Origin: Bradyrhizobium sp. CER78
Lineage (GTDB): Bacteria > Pseudomonadota > Alphaproteobacteria > Rhizobiales > Xanthobacteraceae
Direction of reading: 5' to 3'
Length of the DNA stretch: 64,000 nucleotides
Assembly (NCBI RefSeq): GCF_029846235.1
Contig: NZ_JARVWP010000002.1
Location: forward strand, 310,001 to 374,000
Shown: positions 1 through 11,240 of the stretch, in pieces
Layout: the number at the start of each line of letters is the position of its first letter
Numbering within the stretch: position 1 is the first letter of the stretch
Translations under genes and position numbers: made by a program
Notes under the pieces: model-generated
Told to the model about the DNA's origin: nothing
Databases searched by the model: none
Seen by the model: only the letters and a program-made list of their open reading frames with translations

Positions 1-2
1 TT

Positions 3-584
3 GGCGATAGCTGGGCCATCCTGTTCTCGCATCCCAAGGACTTCACCCCGGTCTGCACGACCGAACTCGGCTACATGGCCGGGCTGAAACCGCAATTCGA
101 TGAAAGAAACACGAAGATCATCGGCCTCAGCGTCGATCCAGTCGAGAACCACGCGAAATGGTCACAGGACATCGAGGCAACGCAGGGCCACGCGGTTACC
201 TACCCGATGATCGGCGATACCGACCTTAAGGTTGCGACCGCGTACGACATGTTGCCCGAGGGCGCGGGCACCACGTCCGAGGGTCGGACGGCCACCGACA
301 ACGCCACGGTTCGCTCGGTGTTCGTCATCGGCCCGGACAAGAAGATCAAGGCGATGCTGACCTATCCGATGACCACCGGCCGCAACTTCGACGAGGTGCT
401 GCGGCTGCTGGACTCCTGCCAGCTGACCGCGAAGCACGCGGTGGCGACGCCGGTGAACTGGAAGCCCGGCGATGACGTCATCATTCCGCCCGCAGTATCC
501 AACGAGCAGGCGGCAGCGAAGTACCCGAACGGCTGGAAGACGCTGACGCCGTATCTTCGCGTTGTCGCGCAGCCGGGCAAATAA
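3..584 (+). CDS. 1-Cys peroxiredoxin (Prx6-type), 5' end outside window
   Basis: Thiol peroxidase that reduces hydrogen peroxide and organic hydroperoxides in the cytoplasm. The gene runs in from the left edge, so the N-terminus is missing. The reading frame is open from base 3 and shows the peroxidatic site FTPVCTTE a few codons in. The C-terminal arm (VNWKPGDD, then YPNGWKTLTPYLR) is typical of the Prx6/AhpC-TSA 1-Cys subfamily rather than the 2-Cys AhpC group. The stop at 582-584 is followed by a GC-rich hairpin at 608-635. The gene is convergent with groEL. The family assignment is firm; the physiological reductant cannot be read from sequence. Confidence 0.93.
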   Translation, partial: GDSWAILFSHPKDFTPVCTTELGYMAGLKPQFDERNTKIIGLSVDPVENHAKWSQDIEATQGHAVTYPMIGDTDLKVATAYDMLPEGAGTTSEGRTATDNATVRSVFVIGPDKKIKAMLTYPMTTGRNFDEVLRLLDSCQLTAKHAVATPVNWKPGDDVIIPPAVSNEQAAAKYPNGWKTLTPYLRVVAQPGK

Positions 585-607
585 TAGTTCGATCTTGCGA
601 TCGTTCC

Positions 608-635
608 GGCCGGCCGGATCAGCGTCCGGTCGGCC
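608..635 (+). terminator. GC-rich hairpin after peroxiredoxin gene
   Basis: Two 11-base arms (608-618 and 625-635) pair at 10 of 11 positions around a 6-base loop, 24 bases after the peroxiredoxin stop. No U-run follows, so intrinsic termination is uncertain. Confidence 0.45.
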
Positions 636-896
636 AGACCCGCGACCAAGGCAAGCGATGATCTTCAGGCTGCTCTTCGAGGCGGTGTCCTGCACCTACT
701 CCTACCTCATCGCCAGCGCCGCGGCGGTGACCGACTGAAAAGGCCGCGAAGGCAGACGTCCCGGATGGCGCCCGATGCGAGCTTCGTCGTGAGCGGCGCG
801 GCGATAGCGACCGGCTCTGTGCTCATGAACGGCGCTGAGCTCTTGAGAACGGTCACCCCCAAGCAGCTATCATCGTCGAGATCGACATGTCATGCA
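636..896. other. Non-coding stretch between peroxiredoxin and groEL
   Basis: No gene recognised here. The gap between the convergent peroxiredoxin and groEL genes is about 370 bases in total. Besides this plain stretch it holds the two hairpins described separately. Confidence 0.5.
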
Positions 897-926
897 GAGA
901 GGCCCGACAACGATGCCGGGCCCCTC
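897..926. terminator. Hairpin between convergent peroxiredoxin and groEL genes
   Basis: Arms 897-909 and 914-926 form a 13-bp stem with two G-U pairs and a 4-base loop (ACGA), 28 bases beyond the groEL stop. A T-rich run (GTTGTTTT) follows on the plus strand, while the minus-strand side has no T-run. It may stop transcription from either side. Confidence 0.55.
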
Positions 927-953
927 GTTGTTTTGGGCGCTGAACTTTTTGAC

Positions 954-3039
<2,086 letters not shown>

Positions 3040-3074
3040 GCAGCTCTCCCTGGCTTTTGGGAATATTTTCTGGA

Positions 3075-3101
3075 TCAGCAGTCGCAATGAGCGAGCGCTA
3101 A
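3075..3101 (-). promoter_or_regulatory. Degenerate CIRCE operator upstream of groESL
   Basis: On the minus strand the sequence reads TTAGCGCTC, 9 bases, GACTGCTGA. Against the CIRCE consensus (TTAGCACTC-N9-GAGTGCTAA), the halves match at 8/9 and 7/9 with exact 9-base spacing. The site lies 36 bases before the groES start. CIRCE is the binding site of the HrcA heat-shock repressor, so HrcA control is likely though the site is imperfect. Confidence 0.75.
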
Positions 3102-4153
3102 CCGCTCTTCACTTATGCCCGCGGCATTTGGGAGCAAGAGCTTCAGCCCACGATATTCGACTGCAGTCTCAGGAAGGAATGCTTGCGGCGATCGCCCGCG
3201 AGTCAAGTAACGCGCTGCCAGCGGCGTATAAGTCCGCACCCAGCCCTTCTCTGACTCGCGGCTCGTGCCAAATGCCCGCTTCACGGCCCTTCACAGACGT
3301 GGGAATCAATCCCAATGACAGCTTTGCGCCAATGGCTGCCGGTGCTCCACGCCCCGCCCCTCTGCACGATCAACTGCGCTGCAATATCCCGCTAGCGAAA
3401 ACGCGCTGGAATGCCGATCTCGAGCGGGATAAGCCAGCTCACGACTTCGGTCAGCGCCTCAATGTGAAATGAAGCGAGAGCAACGTCGTCAAACTACGCT
3501 GAACTGCGAGATAGCAGCCGGTAACACTACTACCCATCATCATTTAGGACGACATCACCGCGTTGATTTGCAAGCACAATGCGTCAAAGCTGGCAGTCAG
3601 ATCCCGACAGTATATCCGTGCTAACGTTTTGACCTTGAATTCACAGGAATACTCATGCTGCTCGGAGCAATGGCTCCTTCGGCAAGTATCGGAGTCAATC
3701 GACTAGGTGGACGCGAGTTCTTGGCCGTAAGGGTCCCCGCCACACTCGCCCCTTTGCTTCCGATACCGTCAATGATCGGGAAAACCGTGGTTGGCTTGTG
3801 AGGTGATAGCTCGCACCGCTCACCGGACCACTCCGTCCTTGGACACCTCGGTCCGCTTTGCACCAACAGCTTCACCTCTATTCGATCGACGGAATGGTGC
3901 ACAACCAGGCAACGAGCGCGTTAAGATTCTGCTCAATCATCTTGCTCACTGGAATCTGGGAAGTCTCATCGGTGTCCGGAAAGGCAAAGCCTGCGGGGTT
4001 GGCGCGATCCGGAAGCACGAGGCAGTTCCAGGCTTCTACTCATCGTCCAGAGCAAGCCTCGATTGCTGCGAACGTGAACGACAGTTGGATGTTTCCGCTT
4101 TTCGGAGTGCGTTTTGGGTGTCACCATGCTCGTGAAAGGACGGGAGAGCCACC
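3102..4153. other. Non-coding stretch upstream of groESL
   Basis: About 1,050 bases with no gene I can support. It must hold the groESL promoter near 3102-3200 and the promoter of the vWA gene that starts at 4154. Short open frames on both strands lack recognisable motifs and good ribosome sites. Confidence 0.5.
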
Positions 4154-4996
4154 ATGCGCTGGTGTGTCTCGGTCGGGGCGGTGCTTGCTGCGGGGGCGAT
4201 AGTCGGAGGTGACGTTGCTGGGATTGCCGCGCCGACCCCGAACTCTCGATTCGCCGACGCCAACCGCAGTGTACAGCCCGTCAATGTCGAGCTCGTTATC
4301 GCAGTCGACGTCTCCTATTCGATGGATATGGACGAACTTGCCATTCAGCGCGAGGGCTATGCGCATGCCATCGTCTCGAAAGACTTCCTTCAGGCGCTGA
4401 GGGCGATTCCTGGCAGCAAGGTGGCCGTGACCTATTTCGAGTGGTCGATGTCGGGCGACGAGAAGATCATCATTCCCTGGCGCGTGATCGACGGTCCGGA
4501 ATCGGCGGATGCCGTGGCTGCCGAGATCATGAAAGCGCCGGTTCGTCGCGGTTCGAGTACCTCGATTTCCGGCGCGATTGATTTCGCGGTGCAGCTGTTC
4601 GAAGACAACCCCTATCGCGGGTTGCGGCGTGTCATCGATATTTCCGGCGATGGGCCGAACAACGACGGAGCCCCCGTAACCGGCGCCCGCGACGCTGCCC
4701 TGGAGAAACGCATCATTATCAACGGCCTCCCGATCATGGTGAAGGAGCCATCCCTCTCGACGACCGATATCGAGAATCTCGATCTCTACTACGAGGACTG
4801 CGTGATCGGAGGGCCGGGCGCCTTCGTCATGACGATCAAGGATCGCGAAAAATTCCAGGAAGCGATCCGGACCAAGCTTGTTCGCGAAGTTGCGGGCCTC
4901 GCGCCAGAGAGCGGGATCGTCCCAGCCGCCGAGAAAGAGCCTCGGGTGCCCTGTCTGATCGGCGAAAAAAAATCGCAGGAGCGCGGCCGGCGGTGA
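4154..4996 (+). CDS. Secreted DUF1194 protein with von Willebrand A domain
   Basis: A 280-residue exported protein of the DUF1194 family. Residues 1-26 form a signal peptide ending near GIAAP. The vWA fold follows at once, with a metal-ion-dependent adhesion motif DVSYS at 52-56, a conserved Thr/Ser-rich loop RRGSSTSISGAI, and the central strand VIDISGDGPNN typical of this family. These features imply divalent-metal-dependent protein binding in the periplasm or outside the cell. The partner and process are unknown for the family. The start is supported by GGGAGAGCC just upstream. It stands alone, and the next gene starts 270 bases later with its own ribosome site. Confidence 0.9.
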   Translation: MRWCVSVGAVLAAGAIVGGDVAGIAAPTPNSRFADANRSVQPVNVELVIAVDVSYSMDMDELAIQREGYAHAIVSKDFLQALRAIPGSKVAVTYFEWSMSGDEKIIIPWRVIDGPESADAVAAEIMKAPVRRGSSTSISGAIDFAVQLFEDNPYRGLRRVIDISGDGPNNDGAPVTGARDAALEKRIIINGLPIMVKEPSLSTTDIENLDLYYEDCVIGGPGAFVMTIKDREKFQEAIRTKLVREVAGLAPESGIVPAAEKEPRVPCLIGEKKSQERGRR

Positions 4997-5267
4997 GTGT
5001 CGAGGCAATCATTCAGAGGCGCCGGACGAACAAACTTTAGACAACAGCATATTATGGTCGCCGCCCAACGGGCCGGGGCATTGGAGGCGCTAACGTCCGT
5101 TCGTGGCCCACACCGACGAATTCCCGCGCTCGTCCAAATGGCGGCTGTTAAGGGTCGACCGGGAGGGGTCGGCGTACGGTCAAAACGACGCGACTGACGA
5201 AAAGGTTTTGGAAACTGTGCCCCAGCAGGCCGTCATCAGCGTATATAGGGGCACAAGGAGGTGCGAT

Positions 5268-5822
5268 ATGGCGACAGCAGCTACCCAAGTCGTTCTTGAT
5301 ACGCCGGCGGCGGAGTTCCGGCTTCCGGCCACCGACGGCAAGACTTACGCACTGGACGACGTTGCGGGCGAAAAAGGCACAGTCGTCGTCTTCATCTGCA
5401 ACCATTGTCCCTATGTTAAAGCGGTGATCGGCCGCATGGTTTCGGACGCCCGCGTGCTGATGTCGGAGAGCATTGGCTTTGCGGCGATTTGCTCGAACGA
5501 TGCGGCGAGCTATCCCGAAGACTCATTTGAGAATATGAAGCGTTTCGCGAAGGCTCATGATTTCCCGTTTCCATATCTCCACGACGAGACCCAGACAGTC
5601 GCTCGGGCGTATGGAGCGGTCTGTACGCCGGACTTCTTCGGTTACAATGCCGACCGCAAGCTCAAGTATCGCGGCCGGCTCGACGAAGGGCGCACAACTC
5701 CGCCTCGCGCGGGGGCGCCCCGGGAGCTTGTCGAGGCCATGCGCGCGATTGCGACCACCGGTCTGGCGCCGGCTGACCAAAAGTCATCCATTGGCTGCTC
5801 GATCAAATGGAAGGACGAATGA
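5268..5822 (+). CDS. Thioredoxin-fold redoxin (AhpC/TSA-like) with CxxC site
   Basis: A 184-residue cytosolic redoxin. The active-site segment is ICNHCPYVKA with Cys44 and Cys47 at the end of the first core strand, followed by a peroxiredoxin-like body (YLHDETQTVARAYGAVCTPDFFGYN, given as family landmarks) with a cis-Pro region around TPDFF. Such proteins are annotated as thioredoxin-family or AhpC/TSA redoxins, and the electron donor and substrate are not established. The start at 5268 is chosen because a perfect AAGGAGG lies 6 bases upstream. The frame is open a further 55 codons upstream without family similarity. Monocistronic by spacing. Confidence 0.88.
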   Translation: MATAATQVVLDTPAAEFRLPATDGKTYALDDVAGEKGTVVVFICNHCPYVKAVIGRMVSDARVLMSESIGFAAICSNDAASYPEDSFENMKRFAKAHDFPFPYLHDETQTVARAYGAVCTPDFFGYNADRKLKYRGRLDEGRTTPPRAGAPRELVEAMRAIATTGLAPADQKSSIGCSIKWKDE

Positions 5823-6247
5823 AGCCGATCCCTGTCAACAGGTTTTGTATCTGAGACCGGCTCGTGCGGCAGCATTGCTGCACGTGTGCGATTTGACTAG
5901 CGGCATCACGAGGGCGCTGCGGCTGCTGCCGGCGTCGCTTCGCCCCCTTCTCCAGGTCTGCTTCCGGGGCAACACGGACATCAACCGGTGAGATACCCGG
6001 TCAAGCTCGTCGAAAATAACCCACAGCGGACGTTTCAGTGAACAGATTTACCAGGCTGGACGTACCGGACCGCTTTGCGAAGCCGCATCAGATCGGAGCT
6101 CTGCCATCGCCTCTCAGGCAATAGTCGCGCGGTGTTGCAGCCAAACTTCCGATTATACGGTGGTGCAGCGTTATTTACGGGTGCGAATCTCATGTTGGCT
6201 TTGCAGGCCCGACGCCCTAGAATCGTGGCGATCGCCGGACGAGCGAA
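5823..6247. other. Non-coding stretch, 425 bases
   Basis: No gene, RNA or clear repeat recognised. Open frames crossing it are out-of-frame extensions of neighbouring genes. Confidence 0.45.
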
Positions 6248-6670
6248 ATGCAGTATGTTTGCGACGCGCCGAAGGGTAAGACCTGGTTCCGTATCGAGAC
6301 GGAAGGTGAAGCGGCGCATGAGTCGCGCCTGATGAACCACACAGTCGAGAAATATTTCCGCAATGAGCGGGAGAAGGCACTCCAGTCCTGGCGTCCGGAA
6401 CGGCCCAACGCGATCGAGCGCGACATCGGCCTCGAGGCCCATGTACGACGTGAGATGCCGGTTTTCCTCACGTTGCGCGACAGGGAGGGCAATGCACTGG
6501 CTACAGCGATGCTGCCACCGGGTGGCAAGGATCGCGGCAAGTTCCGGATCATCATCGTTGCCGCATCCAATGCCGATCCTTATCCTGAGCAGGAAGCGGC
6601 CATCGCTGCGCTGGGAGCGCATTTCGGTCTCACACTCGATCGTCACCGCTGCTTCCCTTATGGCCGCTAA
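6248..6670 (+). CDS. Conserved hypothetical protein, 140 residues
   Basis: Function unknown. The predicted protein is hydrophilic, with no signal peptide or membrane segment, and is rich in Arg/Glu in its first half (HESRLMNHTVEKYFRNEREK). Its second half carries a strand-like core (FLTLRDREGNALATAML, then FRIIIVAASNADPY), which looks like a compact alpha/beta fold. Codon use with G/C at third positions is like its neighbours and argues for real coding. Similar short proteins occur, as I recall, in Bradyrhizobium and relatives. The start ATG follows a weak purine stretch (GACGAGCGA). It could belong with the universal stress protein gene downstream, but 416 bases separate them. Confidence 0.65.
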   Translation: MQYVCDAPKGKTWFRIETEGEAAHESRLMNHTVEKYFRNEREKALQSWRPERPNAIERDIGLEAHVRREMPVFLTLRDREGNALATAMLPPGGKDRGKFRIIIVAASNADPYPEQEAAIAALGAHFGLTLDRHRCFPYGR

Positions 6671-7086
6671 GAAGCCTGACAAGTATCGCGCGGGATTGGA
6701 GCGACGTCGGCTCATGGCCCCGTTTGGGACATGCCAACCGGCCCGGAAACTGTCCGCGCGCGAGCGTCTGCAGGAGCGCCCCGGCCTCACTTTCCGTGCG
6801 CGTTAAGAACGCCCAGAATTGCAGCAGCTTGCAGGATTACGTGGATCGTAACCCGCGAAAGCGCGGACTGGCGTTCGCCGGCTTGCTCGCTGGCGACGTG
6901 ATCGTGTTTTGCCCGATGTCGAACAGCCCGCCGGGCAGTGCTAACATGCAGGGCTAATCGCTCGGCATTTTGATAACGATCTGCACCGCGACCGGAGAAT
7001 TCTATCGGCCTCAGTCGCAAGCCGTTAGCCGCCAAGGGCAACGAGACGTTGTAAGTCAATGTTCACCTGAAACACGGGGGTTGAGA
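6671..7086. other. Upstream region of universal stress gene with half-matching FNR/FixK-like site
   Basis: No gene supported. At 6970-6983 lies TTGATAACGATCTG. It matches one arm of the FNR/FixK box (TTGAT-N4-ATCAA) fully and the other in 3 of 5 bases, 104 bases before the stress gene. Oxygen control of Usp genes through such boxes is known in rhizobia, but this site is weak. Confidence 0.3.
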
Positions 7087-7926
7087 ATGAAGACGATCTT
7101 GGTCCCGATCCAAAACATTGCGACCATGGCATCCACACTCGAGGCCGCCGCACGCCTCGCGCAACGTACCGGCGCCTACATCGAAGGCTTTCCGCTCCGG
7201 TTCGGTATCCCTCCATATTTAGTCGCAGAATTAGCCACCGGCATCCCTTTGGATTCTTACCTTGCGAAGAGCCAGGAAGAGTTGGCCGAACTGCATCGTT
7301 TGTTCGAAGCGTTCATGCTAAAGCACGATATTCCTCCAGCCACTGCGCGCGCGAGCCGACCATGCTTCGGCTGGCTGGAAACCGCGCCTGAGGGTGAAGA
7401 CTTTGTTGGAAGTTATGGGCGAGCTTTCGACGTCATTGTAATGCCACGGTCCGACGTTGATGCTGCCGGCCCTCACCGGCGCGCCATTGAATCCGCGCTG
7501 TTTGAGAGCGGTAGACCCGTTCTACTGGCGCCACCAGACGCGCCGAGAAGCATCGCGACAAACATTGTGATCCACTGGAACGGTAGTACCGAGCAGGCTC
7601 GGGTCAACGCTTTTGCCATGCCGCTGCTTCGTCTGGCAGAACGGGTAACGGTGCTGACCGTGATTGCCGGACAATCGGTACCAGGCCCATCTGCCGATCA
7701 CATTGTCCGACAATTGCTGTACAACGACATTGCGACCAACCTAGTGAGCATTGAACTGGAAGACCGCGACACCGGTGAGGCGGTTCTTGATGCCGCCAGA
7801 GCGCAAGGCTGCGATCTGTTGATAAAAGGAGCCTTTACCCGCAACAGGCTGCGGCAAATGATATTCGGCGGCGCGACGAATTATATCATGGAACACGCGG
7901 ATTTGCCCGTCCTAATGGCGCATTAG
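7087..7926 (+). CDS. Universal stress protein, tandem Usp domains
   Basis: A 279-residue cytosolic protein with two UspA-type domains. The first begins MKTILVPIQNIATMASTLEA and the second near residue 155 (NIVIHWNGSTEQAR). The second ends with the nucleotide-loop-like GAFTRNRLRQMIFGGATNYI and the closing strand ADLPVLMAH that mark the family. The usual ATP-binding G-2x-G-9x-G(S/T) pattern is present only loosely. Such tandem Usp proteins respond to starvation, oxygen shift and other stresses, and their biochemical role is unclear. The start at 7087 is preferred over an upstream in-frame codon because a GGGGG run lies 6 bases before it and the protein begins directly with the first Usp strand. 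Confidence 0.9.
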   Translation: MKTILVPIQNIATMASTLEAAARLAQRTGAYIEGFPLRFGIPPYLVAELATGIPLDSYLAKSQEELAELHRLFEAFMLKHDIPPATARASRPCFGWLETAPEGEDFVGSYGRAFDVIVMPRSDVDAAGPHRRAIESALFESGRPVLLAPPDAPRSIATNIVIHWNGSTEQARVNAFAMPLLRLAERVTVLTVIAGQSVPGPSADHIVRQLLYNDIATNLVSIELEDRDTGEAVLDAARAQGCDLLIKGAFTRNRLRQMIFGGATNYIMEHADLPVLMAH

Positions 7927-8048
7927 AACTGCGCGTACAATTCGCTCCGTCTGTCTTTGCGAGAAGCTATATGGGATGCCTGCACCGGCCCGCGGAAGCT
8001 TCGATTTACTGTCGGTTTGAGCACGTGGTGCAGACTCTAGGGTCGGCT

Positions 8049-8975
8049 ATGAAGCAACAAAGTGTGGCGGTAATCCTCCCTTGTCGCAATGAAGAGGCGG
8101 CCGTCGGCGCCACGGTAACAGCATTTCGTGCGGCTTTGCCCCACGCTGCCATTTATGTCTTCGATAACAATTCGACCGATAATACCGTGAATATGGCTCG
8201 TGCTGCTGGCGCGATAGTTCGAACCGAACTGACGCCAGGAAAGGGCAACGTCGTCCGCCGGAGTTTTGCGGACATTGATGCCGATGTCTATGTGATGGCC
8301 GACGGCGATGCGACCTATGACGCAGCGGCTGCACCGACGATGATACAGGAGTTGATCGAACGCCAGCTGGACATGGTGGTAGGTGTGCGAAGTGCGGTCG
8401 CTGACGCCGCCGCCTTTAGGCCAGGTCATCGCCTCGGCAATGCGATCCTCAATGGAATGTTGTCGCATATCTTCGGTCGCTCGTTCAGCGATGTCCTCTC
8501 GGGCTATCGCGTATTCTCGCGCCGGTTCGTAAAAAGCTTCCCCGCCCTCTCGGAAGGTTTTGAGGTAGAGACGGAGATCAGCATCCATGCTCTGGGGTTG
8601 CACATGCCAGTGGCCGAGATCGGGACTGCTTACAAAGTACGGCCGGAAGGTTCGAAGTCCAAGCTCTCCCCGTTCCGCGACGGCTGTCGCATCCTGTTGG
8701 CCATCCTGACGCTGTTTCGAATTGAAAGACCGATGCTTTTTTTCGGTATAATTGGCACGTTGCTCGGGTTCGTTTCGATCGTGATCGCGGTACCTCTTGC
8801 CGTCACGTATGCTGAGATCGGCTTAGTGCCGCGTTTGCCAACCGCGGTTCTTTCGACAGGACTCATGATACTCGCCTTCCTTAGCTTCTTCAGTGGAATG
8901 ATTCTCGACACTGTCGTGCGTGGCCGTCGCGAGTTACGGCGGCTCGCTTATTTGGCCTTGCGGCCTCCGGAATAA
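8049..8975 (+). CDS. GT2 glycosyltransferase, polyprenyl-phosphate sugar synthase type (DPM1/GtrB-like)
   Basis: A 308-residue membrane-anchored family-2 glycosyltransferase. The N-terminus gives the GT-A fold (VAVILPCRNEE, then FDNNSTDNT) and the nucleotide-metal site MADGDATYD near residue 85. Acceptor-side motifs follow (LSGYRVFSRR, GFEVETEIS). Two C-terminal membrane helices at about 228-250 and 263-285 are as in GtrB/DPM1-like enzymes that load a sugar onto a lipid carrier. Start 8049 is chosen because AGGG precedes it and the domain begins there. An in-frame ATG 78 bases upstream is less likely. The convergent neighbour at 9109-10704 resembles a GT-C membrane enzyme and could use the lipid-linked sugar, but this is only inference from position. 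Confidence 0.87.
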   Translation: MKQQSVAVILPCRNEEAAVGATVTAFRAALPHAAIYVFDNNSTDNTVNMARAAGAIVRTELTPGKGNVVRRSFADIDADVYVMADGDATYDAAAAPTMIQELIERQLDMVVGVRSAVADAAAFRPGHRLGNAILNGMLSHIFGRSFSDVLSGYRVFSRRFVKSFPALSEGFEVETEISIHALGLHMPVAEIGTAYKVRPEGSKSKLSPFRDGCRILLAILTLFRIERPMLFFGIIGTLLGFVSIVIAVPLAVTYAEIGLVPRLPTAVLSTGLMILAFLSFFSGMILDTVVRGRRELRRLAYLALRPPE

Positions 8976-9108
8976 GAGATGTCGTTCACTCGTCTTGAGC
9001 TTGCTCCGTAAGGACGGATTTCTTCTGACCGCTCACAGGTTCAGGAGGCTGCGGTGCTGGAGCGATGCGCTCGCTTTTTCTGCGCACAGGAGCTTGCGAA
9101 TGATGCGC

Positions 9109-10704
9109 TTAGCCCCTCCGCAGGCATGAGATAATTTCGATCAGTTCGACAGTAAAAAGGGCCAGCATGAAGCCGACCATCGGCACTGCGGGAATTAGGT
9201 ATCGCCAGACGTCGAGGGTGTGGGCGCCGGCGGCGGTCCCGATCGAGGCCGCCCACATCACGATGACGATACCTCCGCGCGCTGAGAACCCGGGGCGCCA
9301 ACGCCAAACGGCGGTCACCGTCCAATATATTACGGCGATGACGAACGCGATGGACAAGGCCCTGAACAGATAGGCGGAGATGACTGGGAAATCAGACAGT
9401 AGGCCGATCCGAACTGGTCCACCTTGCAGATCGATCGGCTGAGCCGCCCGGCCGTGCCGCGTCATGATGTCGGACACGTGCGGCACATCGTCGGTCGACA
9501 CCGGGATGGCAGGTTCGAGTCCGTAAACCGGCCATGCGACCGTGGCCCCATAGGCCATCTGACGGGCGACCTTGCCCGCGTAGGCCAGCGGCCGGTCGCG
9601 CACGGCGGCCAGGAAGATGCGCCGATAGGCTCTCGCCGCGCCGTCGGCATTTCCGGCATCGCTGGCGACGTCTCGATCCAGTGCAGTGTCGAAGAGGCAC
9701 GCGTCACCGAAAAACCCGAGTGCCGGCCACCGACCCGGCTCCGCCGTGAAGTCGGCGACAAGCCGCGCCATCGTGGCGTCGGCGCGGTCTCCGGCCGCCG
9801 ACGCGATCTCGCGTCGCGCTGCATCGCTTGCGAGCACGATGTTCAGGTGATTGCAGAACAATGTCTTGGGGACGAACACGATGGAGGCTTGATCGGAGTT
9901 GGAAGCCCCGAACCGGGAACCGGTGGCGAGGAGCCCCAACGCCGCCCCGACGGACACGGCAATCACGGCAAGGCGCGCAGACGTGTCTGGGCGGGCGAGG
10001 ATCGCGCCCACCAGGACGGCGACGATCGGGACCAGGACTCCTTGCGACCTGAAGCACGCCGCGAGCGCCGCACATAAGACAGCGGCAGCGACCGCGTAGC
10101 ACCGCGCCGTTTTGTCGACGCAGGTGGCAACGAGCAATCCGGCCGTTGCGAGATTGAGAAAGACCGCAAAGAGAAGCTCCGAGGTGACGACATTCCTGAA
10201 CAGCAGCAGGCCCGGATACGTCGCCACGAGGATGATCGGCACGAGCCCACCGGCGTTGCGCGTCGTCGCCTGCGCGGTTGCTGCGAGCGCCAGGATCAGG
10301 ATGGTCCACGCCGCCTGCTGCAGGCGCACCACCGTGCCGAGGTCGCCTCCGAACGCGAACGTCACGCCCAGCAACGCCGGGTAGCCCGGATCGCGCCCAC
10401 CCGCCACCGTCGGCTGTCCGGCCTCGAGCGTACGAAAAGCAGATTCCACGAAGGATGGCGTGTCGCCCCAGATGACCGGGACCGCGGGCCTGGACGACGC
10501 GACGATCACCACCAGCAGCGCGGTCCACGCCAGCATGGTCCATGGCCACGGGGACCCGACGCCGCCCAAGGAGGCCGCTCCGCCCGTTGTACGCGCTGGA
10601 GCTTCGAGCTCCGACCGCACCACTGCCTCCCACTGAAATGAAGCTCGAATGCTAACCCAGCCTCTTGCCAGACCAAAACGCTCTGCAAGACAATCGGCGA
10701 GCAC
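9109..10704 (-). CDS. Polytopic membrane protein, GT-C glycosyltransferase-like
   Basis: A 531-residue integral membrane protein with about ten hydrophobic helices. The first is near residues 57-70 (AWTALLVVIVASS). An early periplasmic loop has the acidic WGDTPSF motif, in the place where GT-C (PMT/ArnT-like) enzymes carry catalytic Asp residues. A large soluble segment (about 280-430) precedes the last helices. This architecture suggests transfer of sugar from a polyprenyl carrier, but no specific family is certain. The first ATG at 10704 is used. Starting at Met57 would trim a polar leader and is possible. Very GC-rich compared with flanking DNA. Convergent with the GT2 gene, 133 bases apart. 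Confidence 0.7.
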   Translation of the reverse strand: MLADCLAERFGLARGWVSIRASFQWEAVVRSELEAPARTTGGAASLGGVGSPWPWTMLAWTALLVVIVASSRPAVPVIWGDTPSFVESAFRTLEAGQPTVAGGRDPGYPALLGVTFAFGGDLGTVVRLQQAAWTILILALAATAQATTRNAGGLVPIILVATYPGLLLFRNVVTSELLFAVFLNLATAGLLVATCVDKTARCYAVAAAVLCAALAACFRSQGVLVPIVAVLVGAILARPDTSARLAVIAVSVGAALGLLATGSRFGASNSDQASIVFVPKTLFCNHLNIVLASDAARREIASAAGDRADATMARLVADFTAEPGRWPALGFFGDACLFDTALDRDVASDAGNADGAARAYRRIFLAAVRDRPLAYAGKVARQMAYGATVAWPVYGLEPAIPVSTDDVPHVSDIMTRHGRAAQPIDLQGGPVRIGLLSDFPVISAYLFRALSIAFVIAVIYWTVTAVWRWRPGFSARGGIVIVMWAASIGTAAGAHTLDVWRYLIPAVPMVGFMLALFTVELIEIISCLRRG

Positions 10705-11240
10705 TGCGCGCTCTCGGCGCCTTCACTTTCCTGTCAGTGCGCGCGTCTGCGAGACATGATGGCCGACGCCTGCATGAAGGTGGCATCTGGGATAGCGAGG
10801 CGTTGGTCTAGGCTGAAGCGCCGCTAGTTGAGATCGGCGATCCGTCAACTTGGACGGTCGCCGATCTCCCGTCGACGGTTGCCAGGCAGACCTTCACGTT
10901 CCTGCCAACGCCCGCTTTGCGCCCAAAAGCTGCCCTCCCCGCAAGGTCGCGTTTGGACCCATAACTGACTTCGGCAGTTTCCGAGGGTTGGCGTACTCTG
11001 CCCCCAAAATGCGACCTCGCGTAAAGCGCAGCTCTTGGCGCAAACCAGACACATCTACGCTTGGGCCACGCACGCAGGCATCATCGCCAATCGTCGAAGC
11101 CCCCACGAATAGTTGCTGGCGGGGCCCGAGGCGGCGGATGACCCGCGTCAGGTCGGTCTCTGCGAAAATCGCGGCGTGAGCACCCGAACGCGCCGCCTGT
11201 CCGGTGGGACAATAGACGAACGCAACCGGAGCGGCGACCT
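10705..11240. other. Non-coding stretch with degenerate repeat-like sequence
   Basis: No gene supported in 536 bases. On the minus strand it carries short blocks such as GCGCCAAGAGC, TTATGGGTCC and GGGGGCAGAGTACGCC. These look like decayed copies of a dispersed bradyrhizobial spacer sequence (from memory, unverified). A 121-codon minus-strand frame crosses it but lacks a ribosome site and a recognisable domain. Confidence 0.35.

Noticed and set aside
9424..10077. Plus-strand open frames opposite the GT-C-like gene
   Set aside because: Arg/Gly-rich translations typical of antisense in GC-rich DNA; the minus-strand frame has real membrane helices.
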